Below the pieces are notes generated by a model. The model was not told the DNA's origin, did not search any database, and saw only the letters and a list, made by a program, of their open reading frames with translations. Shown in pieces: positions 8,229 to 17,775 of a stretch of 64,000 bases of DNA (its first letter is position 1; each line of letters begins with the position of its first letter). This DNA is from Bin5 sp965207495 (lineage in GTDB: Bacteria > Chloroflexota > Anaerolineae > Caldilineales > Caldilineaceae). The stretch covers positions 3,224,001-3,288,000 of the forward strand of contig OZ242287.1 in NCBI GenBank assembly GCA_965207495.1, in the 5' to 3' direction. The position numbers and the translations under genes were made by a program.

Positions 8229-9428
8229 GTGGCTTCTGCCCGTCGATCCCCACTACCACCGGGCTCTACGATAGGCGTATTTGGCAGTGGCCAACTGGGA
8301 CGAATGCTGGCGATGGAGGCCCGAAGAATGGGCTATCGGATTCATACATTTTCACCTGAAAGAAACAGCCCAACCGGCCAGATAGCCGATTATGAGTGTG
8401 CAGCGGCATACGAAGACTCAGCAGCCGTTCACTCGTTTGCCAAAAAGGTGGATGCGCTGACTTTCGAGTTTGAGAACGTCCCTTCTTTGGTGGCAGAGAT
8501 TGCTGAAGCCGAAGGCGTGCCGGTACGACCTTCCGGTTCAATCCTCCATGCAGCCCAAAACCGACAGCGAGAGAAGTCAATGCTTAGCCGGGCGGGCTTG
8601 CCCGTAACGCCGTTTCGCGTCGTTGCAGATAGATTTGAACTGGAAGAAGCTGCCCAAGAAATCGGTTTTCCCGCCATTCTCAAAACAGCCGCATTCGGTT
8701 ATGATGGTAAAGGGCAGACAAGAGTTGAAAGTGAAACGAGACTGGAACCCGCTTGGCAGTCTCTTGGCGGGCAGGTATGCGTTCTTGAGGCGCACGTAGA
8801 CTTTGAGAGAGAGCTGTCGATGGTGGCAGCGCGCGGGGTGAATGGCGACTTTGCAGCCTATCCACTTGTCGAAAATCGCCACGTAAACCACATTCTGGAT
8901 GTCACAATCGCGCCAGCAGAAGTAGAAACAGCCGTAGAGTACGAAGCGGAGAGATTGGCCCGCCAGTTGTGCGAGTATCTTGGTCTGATAGGGATTCTCT
9001 GCATCGAATTCTTTCTCCTTCCGAAGTCGTGTAAGGGAAACGAAACTCAGGCAGCGGAGGCAGGGTCGACAGGACGTCTGTTGACAAACGAAATTGCACC
9101 TCGGCCGCATAACTCCGGCCACTGGACTATCGAGGGCGCGGTTACTAGCCAGTTCGAGCAACAGTTGCGAACTGTTTCCGGCCTTGGACCAGGTTCAACC
9201 AAGCAGTTGAGACCGGCTGCCATGTTGAATCTACTAGGGGATCTTTGGCAAACTGGTGAACCGGATTGGCAGGCGCTGCTGGCTTTTTCCGATGCGAAGT
9301 TGCACCTTTATGGAAAGCATGAAGCTCGCCCAGGACGCAAGATGGGGCACTTAACGGTGACGGCGGATACAACTTCCGCGGCTTTGGAAGTGGGACTTGC
9401 GGCGCGAGCCGCCTTGCAGCGGATATGA
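8229..9428 (+). CDS. purK: N5-carboxyaminoimidazole ribonucleotide synthase
   Basis: ATP-grasp enzyme that makes N5-CAIR from AIR, bicarbonate and ATP, feeding PurE. About 399 residues. The N-terminal domain has GVFGSGQLGRMLAMEARRMGY; the ATP-grasp region includes PAILKTAAFGYDGKGQ and a Glu-rich metal site (EIAPRPHNSGHWTIEGAVTSQFEQ), the usual PurK signature. I start at GTG 8229, four bases after purE stops, with GAGGAG about nine bases upstream. The frame is also open further upstream, but that part overlaps purE. The C-terminal domain HLYGKHEARPGRKMGHLTV is complete. Confidence 0.93.
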   Translation: MASARRSPLPPGSTIGVFGSGQLGRMLAMEARRMGYRIHTFSPERNSPTGQIADYECAAAYEDSAAVHSFAKKVDALTFEFENVPSLVAEIAEAEGVPVRPSGSILHAAQNRQREKSMLSRAGLPVTPFRVVADRFELEEAAQEIGFPAILKTAAFGYDGKGQTRVESETRLEPAWQSLGGQVCVLEAHVDFERELSMVAARGVNGDFAAYPLVENRHVNHILDVTIAPAEVETAVEYEAERLARQLCEYLGLIGILCIEFFLLPKSCKGNETQAAEAGSTGRLLTNEIAPRPHNSGHWTIEGAVTSQFEQQLRTVSGLGPGSTKQLRPAAMLNLLGDLWQTGEPDWQALLAFSDAKLHLYGKHEARPGRKMGHLTVTADTTSAALEVGLAARAALQRI

Positions 9429-9528
9429 GGTTCAAACCTGGCAATAGGCCTGATGCCTTTGGCTGAGCAAATTCGGAGTGTGCGTTCTCCCGACCTGAAC
9501 GCACTCTGTAATTCAAGGAGTTGCAAAT

Positions 9529-10953
9529 ATGCTTCCGTTCGATTCGCCCCGTGAAGCATGCGGCGTCTTTGGCATCAGCGCCCCCGGGATGGACATTGCA
9601 CGCCTGGCCTATTTCGCCATTTACGCTCTGCAGCATCGAGGACAGGAGGCCGCGGGAATCGCCACTTGCGATGGCAGGACCGCCCACATACATAAAGGGC
9701 TGGGCCTCGTCTCCCAAGTCTTCAACGAGGACAATCTGCAACATCTGCAAGGGCATCTGGGCATTGGTCATACTCGATATTCCACGACCGGATCACCCCG
9801 TCTGAACAATACTCAGCCGTATATTTTGGAGACTCTCGACGGCCCCCTTGCCATAGGGCATAACGGCAATCTGGTGAACGCACCTAGACTTCGTCGTGAG
9901 TTGTTGGAGCGGGGCGTTGGCCTGTCTACCTCGACCGACAGCGAACTAATCATCCATATGTTGGCGGGGGCCCGCGGCAATTGGTTGCAGCGGATTCGCC
10001 AGATGATGACGATTGCAGAGGGTGCCTACTCTTTGGTCATCCTTACTCGCGATGCCATTTACGGCGTGAGGGATCCTTGGGGCCTGCGTCCGCTCGTTCT
10101 TGGTGAGTTTGAGAACGGCCTTGCCATAGCGTCGGAGAGTTGCGCATTCGCCACTATCGGCGGGCGGGCCATTCGGGAAATCGACCCTGGTGAAATCGTT
10201 CGCGTTGACAAGGACGGGTACGAAATCATACAGGGCGTGCCAAAGGAGAAGGCAGCTTTCTGCACATTTGAGCAGATATACTTTGCCCGTCCGGACAGTG
10301 TTCTCGGCGGTCGGCTTGTCCACAGGGTGCGTCAAGCCTTGGGGCGCCAACTGGCCCGCGAGTCGCCGGTTGAGGCCGATATCGTTGTGCCTGTACCTGA
10401 CAGCGGCACTCCTCATGCCATCGGCTATGCACAGGAGAGCGGCATTGACTACAGCGAAGGTCTCATAAAGAGCCGGTATATTGGACGTACCTTCATCCAG
10501 CCGACAGACCGGCAACGCAAGGTCGGTGTGGCAATGAAATTCAACCCCCTACCCGAAAATCTGAGGGGCCAAAGGGTTGTCCTGGTTGACGACTCTATCG
10601 TGCGCGGAAACACAAGCGGGCCGCTCGTGCAACTTCTGCGCGGCGCGGGTGCCGCCGAAGTTCATATGCGTGTTGCCTGCCCGCCTATACGATACCCTTG
10701 TTTCATGGGCGTTGACATGGCAAGCCAGTCGGAACTGATCGCTGCCCATAAGAGTCCGGATGAAATCAAAGAATACATTGGCGTCGAGTCATTGAGCTAT
10801 CTGAGCGTTGAAGGCATGATGAACACTTTACGTGCGCAGGATGGCTATTGTAATGCCTGTTTCACGGGCGCCTACCCTTTCGAAACTCCAATGCTGGAAA
10901 TGGAACTGGAACTAAAGGAGAAAGAGAGATTCGCAGGCGCACTGGGCAACTGA
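9529..10953 (+). CDS. purF: Amidophosphoribosyltransferase, iron-sulfur type
   Basis: First committed step of purine synthesis: PRPP plus glutamine gives phosphoribosylamine. 474 residues. A ten-residue propeptide precedes Cys11 (REACGVFG), which would become the N-terminal nucleophile after self-processing. HRGQEAAGI and NGNLVN belong to the glutaminase domain. The PRPP site VVLVDDSIVRGNTSG lies near residue 350. Cys245, Cys391, Cys441 and Cys444 match the cluster ligands of the Bacillus-type [4Fe-4S] enzyme. AAGGAG stands nine bases before ATG 9529. It is 100 bp after purK; purine nucleotides are expected feedback inhibitors from family knowledge. Confidence 0.95.
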   Translation: MLPFDSPREACGVFGISAPGMDIARLAYFAIYALQHRGQEAAGIATCDGRTAHIHKGLGLVSQVFNEDNLQHLQGHLGIGHTRYSTTGSPRLNNTQPYILETLDGPLAIGHNGNLVNAPRLRRELLERGVGLSTSTDSELIIHMLAGARGNWLQRIRQMMTIAEGAYSLVILTRDAIYGVRDPWGLRPLVLGEFENGLAIASESCAFATIGGRAIREIDPGEIVRVDKDGYEIIQGVPKEKAAFCTFEQIYFARPDSVLGGRLVHRVRQALGRQLARESPVEADIVVPVPDSGTPHAIGYAQESGIDYSEGLIKSRYIGRTFIQPTDRQRKVGVAMKFNPLPENLRGQRVVLVDDSIVRGNTSGPLVQLLRGAGAAEVHMRVACPPIRYPCFMGVDMASQSELIAAHKSPDEIKEYIGVESLSYLSVEGMMNTLRAQDGYCNACFTGAYPFETPMLEMELELKEKERFAGALGN

Positions 10954-11050
10954 TGGTTGGCTTTCCTAGACAGGAAGGAATCCGAACGTTCAGAAGACCC
11001 CTTGATTTTCTTCTTCCACTCCACACGATCCGACGCTCCATGACCGTTAT

Positions 11051-12361
11051 ATGAAAATTCTATTGATCGGCTCCGGAGCGAGGGAGCATGCCCTGGCCTG
11101 GAAGTTGGCGCAATCACGTCATGTCGACCACATTTACGCAGCACCAGGGAATGGTGGTACAGCTGGGATTCCCAACTGCACTAATATTCCCATACCGGTG
11201 CACGACTCGCAGGCGTTGCGGCTCTTTGCAATCGACAACCAGGTTAATTTGACGGTGGTAGGACCGGAAATACCGTTAGTTTCTGGCGTCGTTGACGAAT
11301 TCGATGCCGCGGGTCTGACGATATTCGGGCCGAGCAAGTCTGCTGCCCAACTTGAGGGCTCTAAGGCGTACTCCAAGGCGTTCATGAAACGGCACGGGAT
11401 TCCCACCGGTTGGGCGCGTGTCTTCACAGACTTTGAAGCGGCGGCCGACTTCATTCATGAGTTGGACGAACTCCCAGTCCTTAAGGCCAGTGGACTTGCA
11501 GCCGGTAAAGGCGTCCTATTGCCAACGAGTCGAGACGAGGCTGTCGATCAATTGCGTGAGATGATGGTGAGTAGGCGCTTTGGCGACGCTGGTTCTACTG
11601 TCCTGGTAGAAGAGCGTCTGCAGGGCCCTGAACTGTCAATTCTGGCATTTTGCGATGGCGTGAACCTACGAGTCGTTCCTGCGGCTCAGGACCACAAGCG
11701 ATTGCTAGACGGGGATCGAGGTCCCAATACGGGTGGTATGGGAGCTTTTGCGCCTTCCCCGCTGGCAACAAAGGAGGTCTTGGACGCAGTTGAACACAAT
11801 GTACTACGGCCAACCTTAGTCGGCATGGCTTCTGAAGGCGCTCCCTATCGGGGCGTCCTGTACGCCGGGCTGATGCTGACCCCTAGGGGACCTATGGTTC
11901 TGGAATTCAACTGTCGCTTCGGAGATCCGGAAGCTCAGGTCATATTGCCCTTATTACAGAGTGATCTTGTGGAACTGATGTTGGCGTGTACGGATGGCTG
12001 TCTGGCGGAACACGACCCGGATTGGTCCGCAGAGTCTGCAGTGACTGTGGTAATTGCCTCTGGCGGCTATCCGGATAGTTACGAGACAGGCAGGTCCGTC
12101 TCAGGTCTACCTGAGAGCTTGGACACCGAGGGTAGCGCTCTTGTATTTCATGCGGGCACTAAGGTGGACGACACGCGCCTCCATGCTGAAGGGGAGCATG
12201 AACCGGTTGTACTTACCGATGGCGGCCGCGTGCTCTCGGTCACAGCAACGGGGGCCAACTTTGGAGAGGCTGTGAGTGACGCGTACCAGACCGTTGAACA
12301 GATTCATTTCGAGGGCGCAGTGTGGCGCACCGACATCGGAATCGACTTTACTCTGTCCTAA
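11051..12361 (+). CDS. purD: Phosphoribosylamine-glycine ligase (GAR synthetase)
   Basis: Joins glycine to phosphoribosylamine using ATP, directly after PurF. 436 residues, normal for a stand-alone PurD. It begins MKILLIGSGAREHALAWKL, with AAPGNGGT following. The ATP-grasp part shows VLKASGLAAGKGVLLP, EERLQGPELSILAF and DGDRGPNTGGMGAFAPSP, and the metal-site stretch is LEFNCRFGDPEAQ. 97 bp separate it from purF. No strong ribosome-binding site is visible. PurN or PurT, which would use the product, is not in the window. Confidence 0.95.
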   Translation: MKILLIGSGAREHALAWKLAQSRHVDHIYAAPGNGGTAGIPNCTNIPIPVHDSQALRLFAIDNQVNLTVVGPEIPLVSGVVDEFDAAGLTIFGPSKSAAQLEGSKAYSKAFMKRHGIPTGWARVFTDFEAAADFIHELDELPVLKASGLAAGKGVLLPTSRDEAVDQLREMMVSRRFGDAGSTVLVEERLQGPELSILAFCDGVNLRVVPAAQDHKRLLDGDRGPNTGGMGAFAPSPLATKEVLDAVEHNVLRPTLVGMASEGAPYRGVLYAGLMLTPRGPMVLEFNCRFGDPEAQVILPLLQSDLVELMLACTDGCLAEHDPDWSAESAVTVVIASGGYPDSYETGRSVSGLPESLDTEGSALVFHAGTKVDDTRLHAEGEHEPVVLTDGGRVLSVTATGANFGEAVSDAYQTVEQIHFEGAVWRTDIGIDFTLS

Positions 12362-12517
12362 GAGGATGCAGTGTCCAAAGAGGAATTGTCACTGCAGGTT
12401 TTGTGTTCTGTTGGCAATCGGCCTGAAGCAAGATTCAAATGCCCCTAATCCGAATGATAGCTTTCCCTCCCTGAGGTTTCCTCATTTTTCAGTCAAACAG
12501 CTTAAACAGGAGAAACC

Positions 12518-14065
12518 ATGGCTCTGATTCCTTCAATGTTGCTCAAGCGTCTATACACATACGCCAGCCTGCAAAATACTGAGAATGGCGTACAGTTTTC
12601 GATAAAGAATCGCCTCAGTGACGCCAGGTTGACCGGATTTCATGGTATCAGCATTGACGGCAAGGAGATATCGAATGACGACCTTTCGCTGGACTTTGGC
12701 GAAGGGACTGTGATTTCACCTGAACAGGTCAACAGCGGCGATCCGGTTGAGTTTCCTCTGCGCAAGGAAGTGTTCATCACGGTACGGATTCCTCATCTCG
12801 ATATGGGGCACCATGAGATTCAGATCGGAGTGCAGACGACCCCGTTTGGCCGCATTCAGTTTACGGTCGATGACGCCATTTCTGAAGAGGTCGATGCACC
12901 GAGAATTCCTCGCGACCGCGATGACGACTACGGTGACGAAATAATCAAGGCCCGCCAGAAATTCGTGAAGGACTACACAGGCCACTCGCTTGAACACATT
13001 TCGCAGTACTCGTTTGATCCCCAAGAGACGCAAGGCAATATTGAGAACTTCACCGGGGTGGCTCAGGTGCCGATTGGCTTCGCGGGCCCTCTGACAGTTT
13101 GCGGTGAACATGCCAAGGGCGACTTTCTTATTCCTTTGGCGACGACCGAGGGGACGCTCGTCGCCTCCTACAACAGGGGCATGAAGCTGCTAAATCTGTC
13201 CGGCGGTGTAAAGTGCACTGTGGTGGCCGATGCGATGCAAAGGGCGCCTGTCTTCGTTTTCGAAGATGCTCGCGGCGCACGAGACTTCATTGATTGGATA
13301 GGGTTGAACATGAACCCAATCAGGGAGGAGGCCGAAGCAACTTCCAGCGTAGCGAAGCTGGACAACATCGATCCCTATCAGTCAAATAAGTTCGCTTTTC
13401 TGCGATTCAACTACCAGACAGGGGATGCCGGCGGTCAAAACATGGTGGGGCGGGCGACTTTCGCGGCGTGTTCCTGGATTCTGGACCATTACGACGGGCA
13501 GGAGATCAAGCGCTTTTATCTCGAGTCCAACTTTGCTACTGACAAAAAGGCCTCTCAAGTCAACATTATGCGCACGCGAGGCAAACGCGTGACGGCTGAA
13601 GCAGTTATTCCCCGCGATGTGCTTATCCAAAACATGCGCGTCCAGCCTGAGCAACTTTTCTACCATTACGGCGTCGCCAATATAGGTTCGATACTGGCAG
13701 GTGTGAACAACAACGGACTTCACTCTGCCAACGCCATTACCGCCATTTTCATCGCCACCGGCCAAGACGTCGCCAATGTATCTGAATCCTCCGCTGGCAT
13801 AATTTACGTCGAGCTGACGGATGAAAAGGATCTTTACATATCCATTACCATTCCGTCGCTCATTGTCGCCACGTTTGGTGGCGGCACAGGGTTGGCCACG
13901 CAGCGAGAGTGCCTTGAGTTGCTGGGCTGCGTCGGCAAAGGTAAGGTCAGGAAATTCGCAGAGATTGTGGCGGGGACTGTCCTGGCGGGAGAGCTCTCGC
14001 TGGCTGCCGCCATAAGCTCTCTAGACTGGGTCAGCAGTCACGAGGAGTACGGACGGAATCGTTGA
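12518..14065 (+). CDS. Class I-type HMG-CoA reductase with extra N-terminal domain
   Basis: Predicted to interconvert HMG-CoA and mevalonate with NAD(P)H. 515 residues. The catalytic part starts near residue 150; all key residues are present: Glu211 in TTEGTLVAS, Lys343/344 in ATDKKASQ, Asp417 in GQDVAN and His508 near the C-terminus (SSHEEYGRNR), which with ENFTGVAQVPIGFAGPL resembles the class I form. No membrane helices. Residues 1-130 are an added beta-rich region (LQNTENGVQFSIKNRL; IDGKEI; GHHEIQIGV) whose spacing reminds me of the C-glycoside deglycosidase beta-subunit family; this is tentative. AGGAGA precedes ATG 12518. It follows purD by 156 bp with no other mevalonate gene nearby. 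Confidence 0.88.
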   Translation: MALIPSMLLKRLYTYASLQNTENGVQFSIKNRLSDARLTGFHGISIDGKEISNDDLSLDFGEGTVISPEQVNSGDPVEFPLRKEVFITVRIPHLDMGHHEIQIGVQTTPFGRIQFTVDDAISEEVDAPRIPRDRDDDYGDEIIKARQKFVKDYTGHSLEHISQYSFDPQETQGNIENFTGVAQVPIGFAGPLTVCGEHAKGDFLIPLATTEGTLVASYNRGMKLLNLSGGVKCTVVADAMQRAPVFVFEDARGARDFIDWIGLNMNPIREEAEATSSVAKLDNIDPYQSNKFAFLRFNYQTGDAGGQNMVGRATFAACSWILDHYDGQEIKRFYLESNFATDKKASQVNIMRTRGKRVTAEAVIPRDVLIQNMRVQPEQLFYHYGVANIGSILAGVNNNGLHSANAITAIFIATGQDVANVSESSAGIIYVELTDEKDLYISITIPSLIVATFGGGTGLATQRECLELLGCVGKGKVRKFAEIVAGTVLAGELSLAAAISSLDWVSSHEEYGRNR

Positions 14066-14149
14066 GACTGGGAGTCATGACTGTATGACTGGCGTCCAAG
14101 AAGGGAACTGGTAATTCGTAAAACGAATGTTGCCGTTTCATGACAAGAA

Positions 14150-14184
14150 AAACGCTGCTTTCGAATCACGGGAAAGCAGCGTTT
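14150..14184 (-). terminator. Intrinsic terminator after tRNA-Gln (possibly bidirectional)
   Basis: A perfect 13-bp stem (14150-14162 with 14172-14184) and a nine-base loop. On the reverse strand the second arm runs into GTTTTTCTTG, giving a U-tract, so it best ends the gltX/tRNA-Gln transcript. On the forward strand it lies 85 bases after the HMG-CoA reductase stop and has only a short T run. Confidence 0.75.
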
Positions 14185-14239
14185 ATGTGCAGGAATTTCG
14201 CCTTGAAGAGGCGGTAATGGCAGGTGCGTTAGGGTAGAA

Positions 14240-14311
14240 CTGGGGGACAGGGATTTGAACCCCGATTACCTGATCCAGAGTCAGGCGTTTTGCCGATTAA
14301 ACTATCCCCCA
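14240..14311 (-). tRNA. tRNA-Gln (anticodon CTG)
   Basis: A 72-base cloverleaf on the reverse strand. Acceptor TGGGGGA (14311-14305) pairs with TCCCCCA (14247-14241); G at 14240 is the discriminator. Anticodon stem CCTGA/TCAGG holds loop CTCTGGA with anticodon CTG. The T loop is TTCAAAT. U1-A72 is typical of tRNA-Gln. CCA is not encoded. It lies about 130 bases downstream of gltX on the same strand, before a terminator. Confidence 0.94.
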
Positions 14312-14443
14312 CTGGAGCGATCATTCTCCCGATCCTAACACAAATATCGGTGACAAACCAAATAAAGCAACTATATGCGATCTCATCAGACGAAAGATCG
14401 GTCAGCCGATTTAGCGGTTTCGGACCCACCCTCGCACAGGCGA

Positions 14444-15976
14444 TTAACCGCTCTCCCTAGCTCTAAACTCTTCCAAGTATGCGACTGCATGATGGATGCG
14501 TTGCAAGGTTTCTTGGCGACCAAGGGCCTCAATGCTTTCGAACAGAGGAGGAGAAACCTTCTTCCCGCTGATGGCACCGCGGACAGGCCCAAAGAAGCTG
14601 CCCGCCTTTACCCCCAGTTCCTCGGCCTTTTCTCGAAATGCTACGTGAATGGCCTCTGCGGAAAACGGTTCCACCTCCGTCAAGAGTTGTGCGCCAGAAC
14701 GCAACATTTCGACACTCTGCGCCGCGTCCAACTTGCGACCTATCAACAGTTTTGGATTCGGATAAGATATCGCGTCCGAGTCCTGGTACGCCCAGTCAAT
14801 CCACCCTGCCGCCTCGTCAAGACGTTTAATTCGCTCCTGAATTACCGGAATCAGAACGTCCAATTTTCGGTCGGAGTTCAGCTCAGTTTCGGATACACCG
14901 AGTTGCCGGCTCAGAAATGGCAAGAGTGCCGATTTTAGTGCCGAAGGCGTTAGCTCCCGAATATAGAGGCCGTTTAGCCAGTCCAACTTTTCGTATGGAA
15001 GCGCCGCCGCCGAAGGATTAATTTCTTCCAAGCTAAACCGTTCGATCGCTTCTTCACGACTGAATACTTCCTGCTCGGGATCGAAATTCCAACCTACATT
15101 GGTGAGGAAATTGAACATTGCGTCTGGAAGATAGCCTGAATCCTGAAATTCGTGTACTAACGCAAGGAACTCCTTGCCCGCCACCAGTTTCTTGCGTTTG
15201 CTCATTTTGCCTTTGCCACTGGGATCGAGGATAACAGGCAGATGGACCAACACCGGCATTTCCCAGCCAAATGCATCAACAATCAACTTGTGAATCGGTG
15301 CTGTCGCCAGCCATTCTTCGCCCCTAAGGACGTGTGTTATCTCCATCAGATTGTCATCCGCCATCGCGGCGAGATGGTAGGTAGGGAGCCCGTCCGCCTT
15401 CAACAGGACATCATCCTGAAGCTGACGGTTTTCGACTTCGATATCGCCGCGCAATAGGTCATTGAAGACGGTGACGCCTTCCAACGGCACGGCGAAACGA
15501 ATGACTGACGTCTCTCGCTCCGATTCACGCTGCCTTATCTCTTCGTCGGACAGGAACCTACAGTGTCTATCGTAGCCGGTGCTTTTCCCTGCACGCCTCT
15601 GCTCCTCTCGCATACTTGCCAGGCGCTCTGGCGTGCAATAGCAACGATATGCGTGACCCCGGTCGATGAGTTCTTGGGCCTTCTCCCTGTAAAATTCCTG
15701 CCTCTGCGACTGCACGTAAGGCCCGAAGGGCCCTCCGATTTCTGGGCCTTCGTCCCATTCCAGTCCTAACCAGCGCAGGCCATTCATCAAGCTTTCCAGG
15801 CTTTCTGGATCGAATCGCTTGCGATCTGTATCCTCTATCCGCAGAATGAATTGGCCATTGGTCTTCCGCGCCCACAACCAGTCAAAAAGAGCTGTCCGTA
15901 GTCCACCCAAATGCAGATGGCCAGTTGGACTGGGCGCAAATCGAACTCGGGCTGGGCTGTCTCCGTTGTTAGTCAT
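14444..15976 (-). CDS. gltX: Glutamyl-tRNA synthetase
   Basis: Charges tRNA-Glu with glutamate. About 510 residues. The class I motif HLGG is in PSPTGHLHLGG (residues 15-25) and the KMSKR motif is in KGKMSKRKKLVAGKE. Two close cysteines (YRCYCTPERL) plus a YDRHC stretch resemble the zinc site of the E. coli enzyme. I start at ATG 15976 (MTNNGDSP), since GAGGCGAG lies just before it; an in-frame start 24 bases upstream lacks a site. A tRNA-Gln gene follows on the same strand. Many bacteria use a non-discriminating enzyme that also loads tRNA-Gln, but sequence alone does not settle this. Confidence 0.95.
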   Translation of the reverse strand: MTNNGDSPARVRFAPSPTGHLHLGGLRTALFDWLWARKTNGQFILRIEDTDRKRFDPESLESLMNGLRWLGLEWDEGPEIGGPFGPYVQSQRQEFYREKAQELIDRGHAYRCYCTPERLASMREEQRRAGKSTGYDRHCRFLSDEEIRQRESERETSVIRFAVPLEGVTVFNDLLRGDIEVENRQLQDDVLLKADGLPTYHLAAMADDNLMEITHVLRGEEWLATAPIHKLIVDAFGWEMPVLVHLPVILDPSGKGKMSKRKKLVAGKEFLALVHEFQDSGYLPDAMFNFLTNVGWNFDPEQEVFSREEAIERFSLEEINPSAAALPYEKLDWLNGLYIRELTPSALKSALLPFLSRQLGVSETELNSDRKLDVLIPVIQERIKRLDEAAGWIDWAYQDSDAISYPNPKLLIGRKLDAAQSVEMLRSGAQLLTEVEPFSAEAIHVAFREKAEELGVKAGSFFGPVRGAISGKKVSPPLFESIEALGRQETLQRIHHAVAYLEEFRARESG

Positions 15977-16030
15977 TTTCTCGCCTCGAAGAAGGAGCAA
16001 CTATCTGATCTGCCGACAAACGCGCCGGGT

Positions 16031-16059
16031 AGCCTATCACATAGCATCAGACGCGTCAA
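16031..16059 (-). promoter_or_regulatory. Candidate promoter of gltX
   Basis: On the reverse strand TTGACG (16059-16054), a 17-base spacer and TAGGCT (16036-16031) lie about 55 bases upstream of the gltX start. The -35 box is near consensus, the -10 weaker. The rest of the 364-base gap (15977-16340) between gltX and the divergent gene shows no other clear element. Confidence 0.4.
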
Positions 16060-16340
16060 CGTTTCGGGAGTTTAGATTAAGATAGAGACGGAGGTTGGGA
16101 GCCCATGGCAATCCTCCGTCTTTTGCATCGCATTCAAGATTTCCCGTAGATCTTGGACTGTTCTGGCGAGTGCCGAAGAAGTCGTCTGTAAACCGGAATT
16201 GCGATGCCTTGCCACGTCGGCTATACTGTTGGTCAATTCCGCCGTCCGATTCGGGCCCGCCAAGTGCGGCGGGGAAGGTCAAATCGCGGCGGAGGACGTA
16301 GTGCGCGCAAAAGCGGCGAAGCCAGGCAAAGGGATTCAAC

Positions 16341-17771
16341 TTGCCAGTGACTTACAACCCAGTCGGTTTCGACATTGCAACAGGTGCGGTTGCGGCTGTT
16401 GCCGCGGCCTTGGAGAATAGATTTCACTTTCCGGCGGCAAATGCCAAGTTGGGGCGGCAGCTATCTCTTCTGCGGCTTAGCTCCCATCTTCCCCGTAGTT
16501 GGGGAGCCGGTCTGGCCGTCTGGGCTACCGAGAACCGCCCTCACAATCGTTCGCTCTCCTTCAACCTGACTACGGCAGACTTAGCTCAGTGGAACGTTAG
16601 CCAGTACGATGGCCTTGATCCAGAAAGGCGCTTCGATACTATAGTAGTCGGTGTCCCATCCGGAGCTACTGCCCACTTGTGTGCCTGTCTGGGCGCCCCT
16701 CTGTTGGCCGACGGCTTTCCCATCGCCTTTTCCTCTCGTGGAAAACCTGACGACATAGCTGGCTATCAGCAGCGAAGTGTTGATCTTCTCACACCTATAC
16801 TGAATCACAACCCTGATCTCCTGGCTGTAAGTGTTTTCGATCCAATCCACTCACGGCAGCAGATAAAGAGGAGTGTGAGCATATATCTCAAACTGGCGAC
16901 GCTGCCGGACCAATATAAGAGGTTTATCCGAGAGCGCCTGATGCCCGGCGGGTCTCTGCTGCTGTTGACCTGTTCCTCCAAGTGGAGTCAGTACGAAATC
17001 GGCGCAAGACACAGATTGCAGATTGGAGGATACGGAGGCTTCACCGATCAGGAGTTCATACGGGGCACGCCTTGGCTGGATGACTGGTTGCATGATGAAG
17101 GTGGCCTCCAGCGCAGCGGCTGGCGTCTTTCTCGCCACTGGACATATCAGCCAGAGGCCCAGTGGGGCTCGATTTCAGGTTTTGCAACCTCGGTTCGCGA
17201 CCATGCCGGTGATGAGGGATTGCCGATTCAGTCGATCTCCTTTTCCTCTATCGACGATATAAGTCGGACTGGCTTCTATGCCTGGCAGTGGCTCTATTAT
17301 CTGTTACGGATCCAACCGGGTGCAGTCTTGATTGAAAGCGGGCCGCAGATGAATCCGGCAATTGGACTCAGAAGCCCTGTGATTCCGTTGTGGATGCCTT
17401 CCACATGCACCAGAAGTCATCAGCTGTTGCAAAGCATTCTTCCTGACTTTCCGCCAAGGATCCCCGTTCTCTTTCAAGCGTGGCCAACTGGCAACCTTAC
17501 GCCTGACGTGATTCCCGCCAAAATCTGGAATACAACTCTTGCGGGAAGACACGGCCGCTGGCTTGGCGGCGATCCTCTGCGTTTTCCCTCTGACTTTTCC
17601 ACGATAGCTCAAATGACACCTGCAATAGAGGAGTGGAGTCGCCGCCATGGTCACAAACTTCAACGCTACTTACTGTGCGATGAGTTGATTGAGTTGCAGT
17701 CTTTGTTGGAGAGCAGTGGAGACCAGTCGGAAGAACCGATTGCAGAGGGAATAGAGCAGACGGAGTATTGA
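16341..17771 (+). CDS. Hypothetical protein, unknown function
   Basis: A 476-residue protein I cannot place. No signal peptide or membrane segment is obvious. The central part (DTIVVGVPSGATAHL, then a run of Gln/Arg-rich helix, then LMPGGSLLLLTCSSKW) has alternating strands and helices that could form a Rossmann-like fold. LLLLTCSSKW recalls the strand-4/5 region of some methyltransferases, but no SAM motif is visible. The start is TTG 16341 with AAAGGG nearby. It ends four bases before the isomerase at 17776, so the two are likely co-transcribed. Its role may relate to the sugar enzymes downstream, but this is only context. Confidence 0.6.
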   Translation: MPVTYNPVGFDIATGAVAAVAAALENRFHFPAANAKLGRQLSLLRLSSHLPRSWGAGLAVWATENRPHNRSLSFNLTTADLAQWNVSQYDGLDPERRFDTIVVGVPSGATAHLCACLGAPLLADGFPIAFSSRGKPDDIAGYQQRSVDLLTPILNHNPDLLAVSVFDPIHSRQQIKRSVSIYLKLATLPDQYKRFIRERLMPGGSLLLLTCSSKWSQYEIGARHRLQIGGYGGFTDQEFIRGTPWLDDWLHDEGGLQRSGWRLSRHWTYQPEAQWGSISGFATSVRDHAGDEGLPIQSISFSSIDDISRTGFYAWQWLYYLLRIQPGAVLIESGPQMNPAIGLRSPVIPLWMPSTCTRSHQLLQSILPDFPPRIPVLFQAWPTGNLTPDVIPAKIWNTTLAGRHGRWLGGDPLRFPSDFSTIAQMTPAIEEWSRRHGHKLQRYLLCDELIELQSLLESSGDQSEEPIAEGIEQTEY

Positions 17772-17775
17772 GAGA

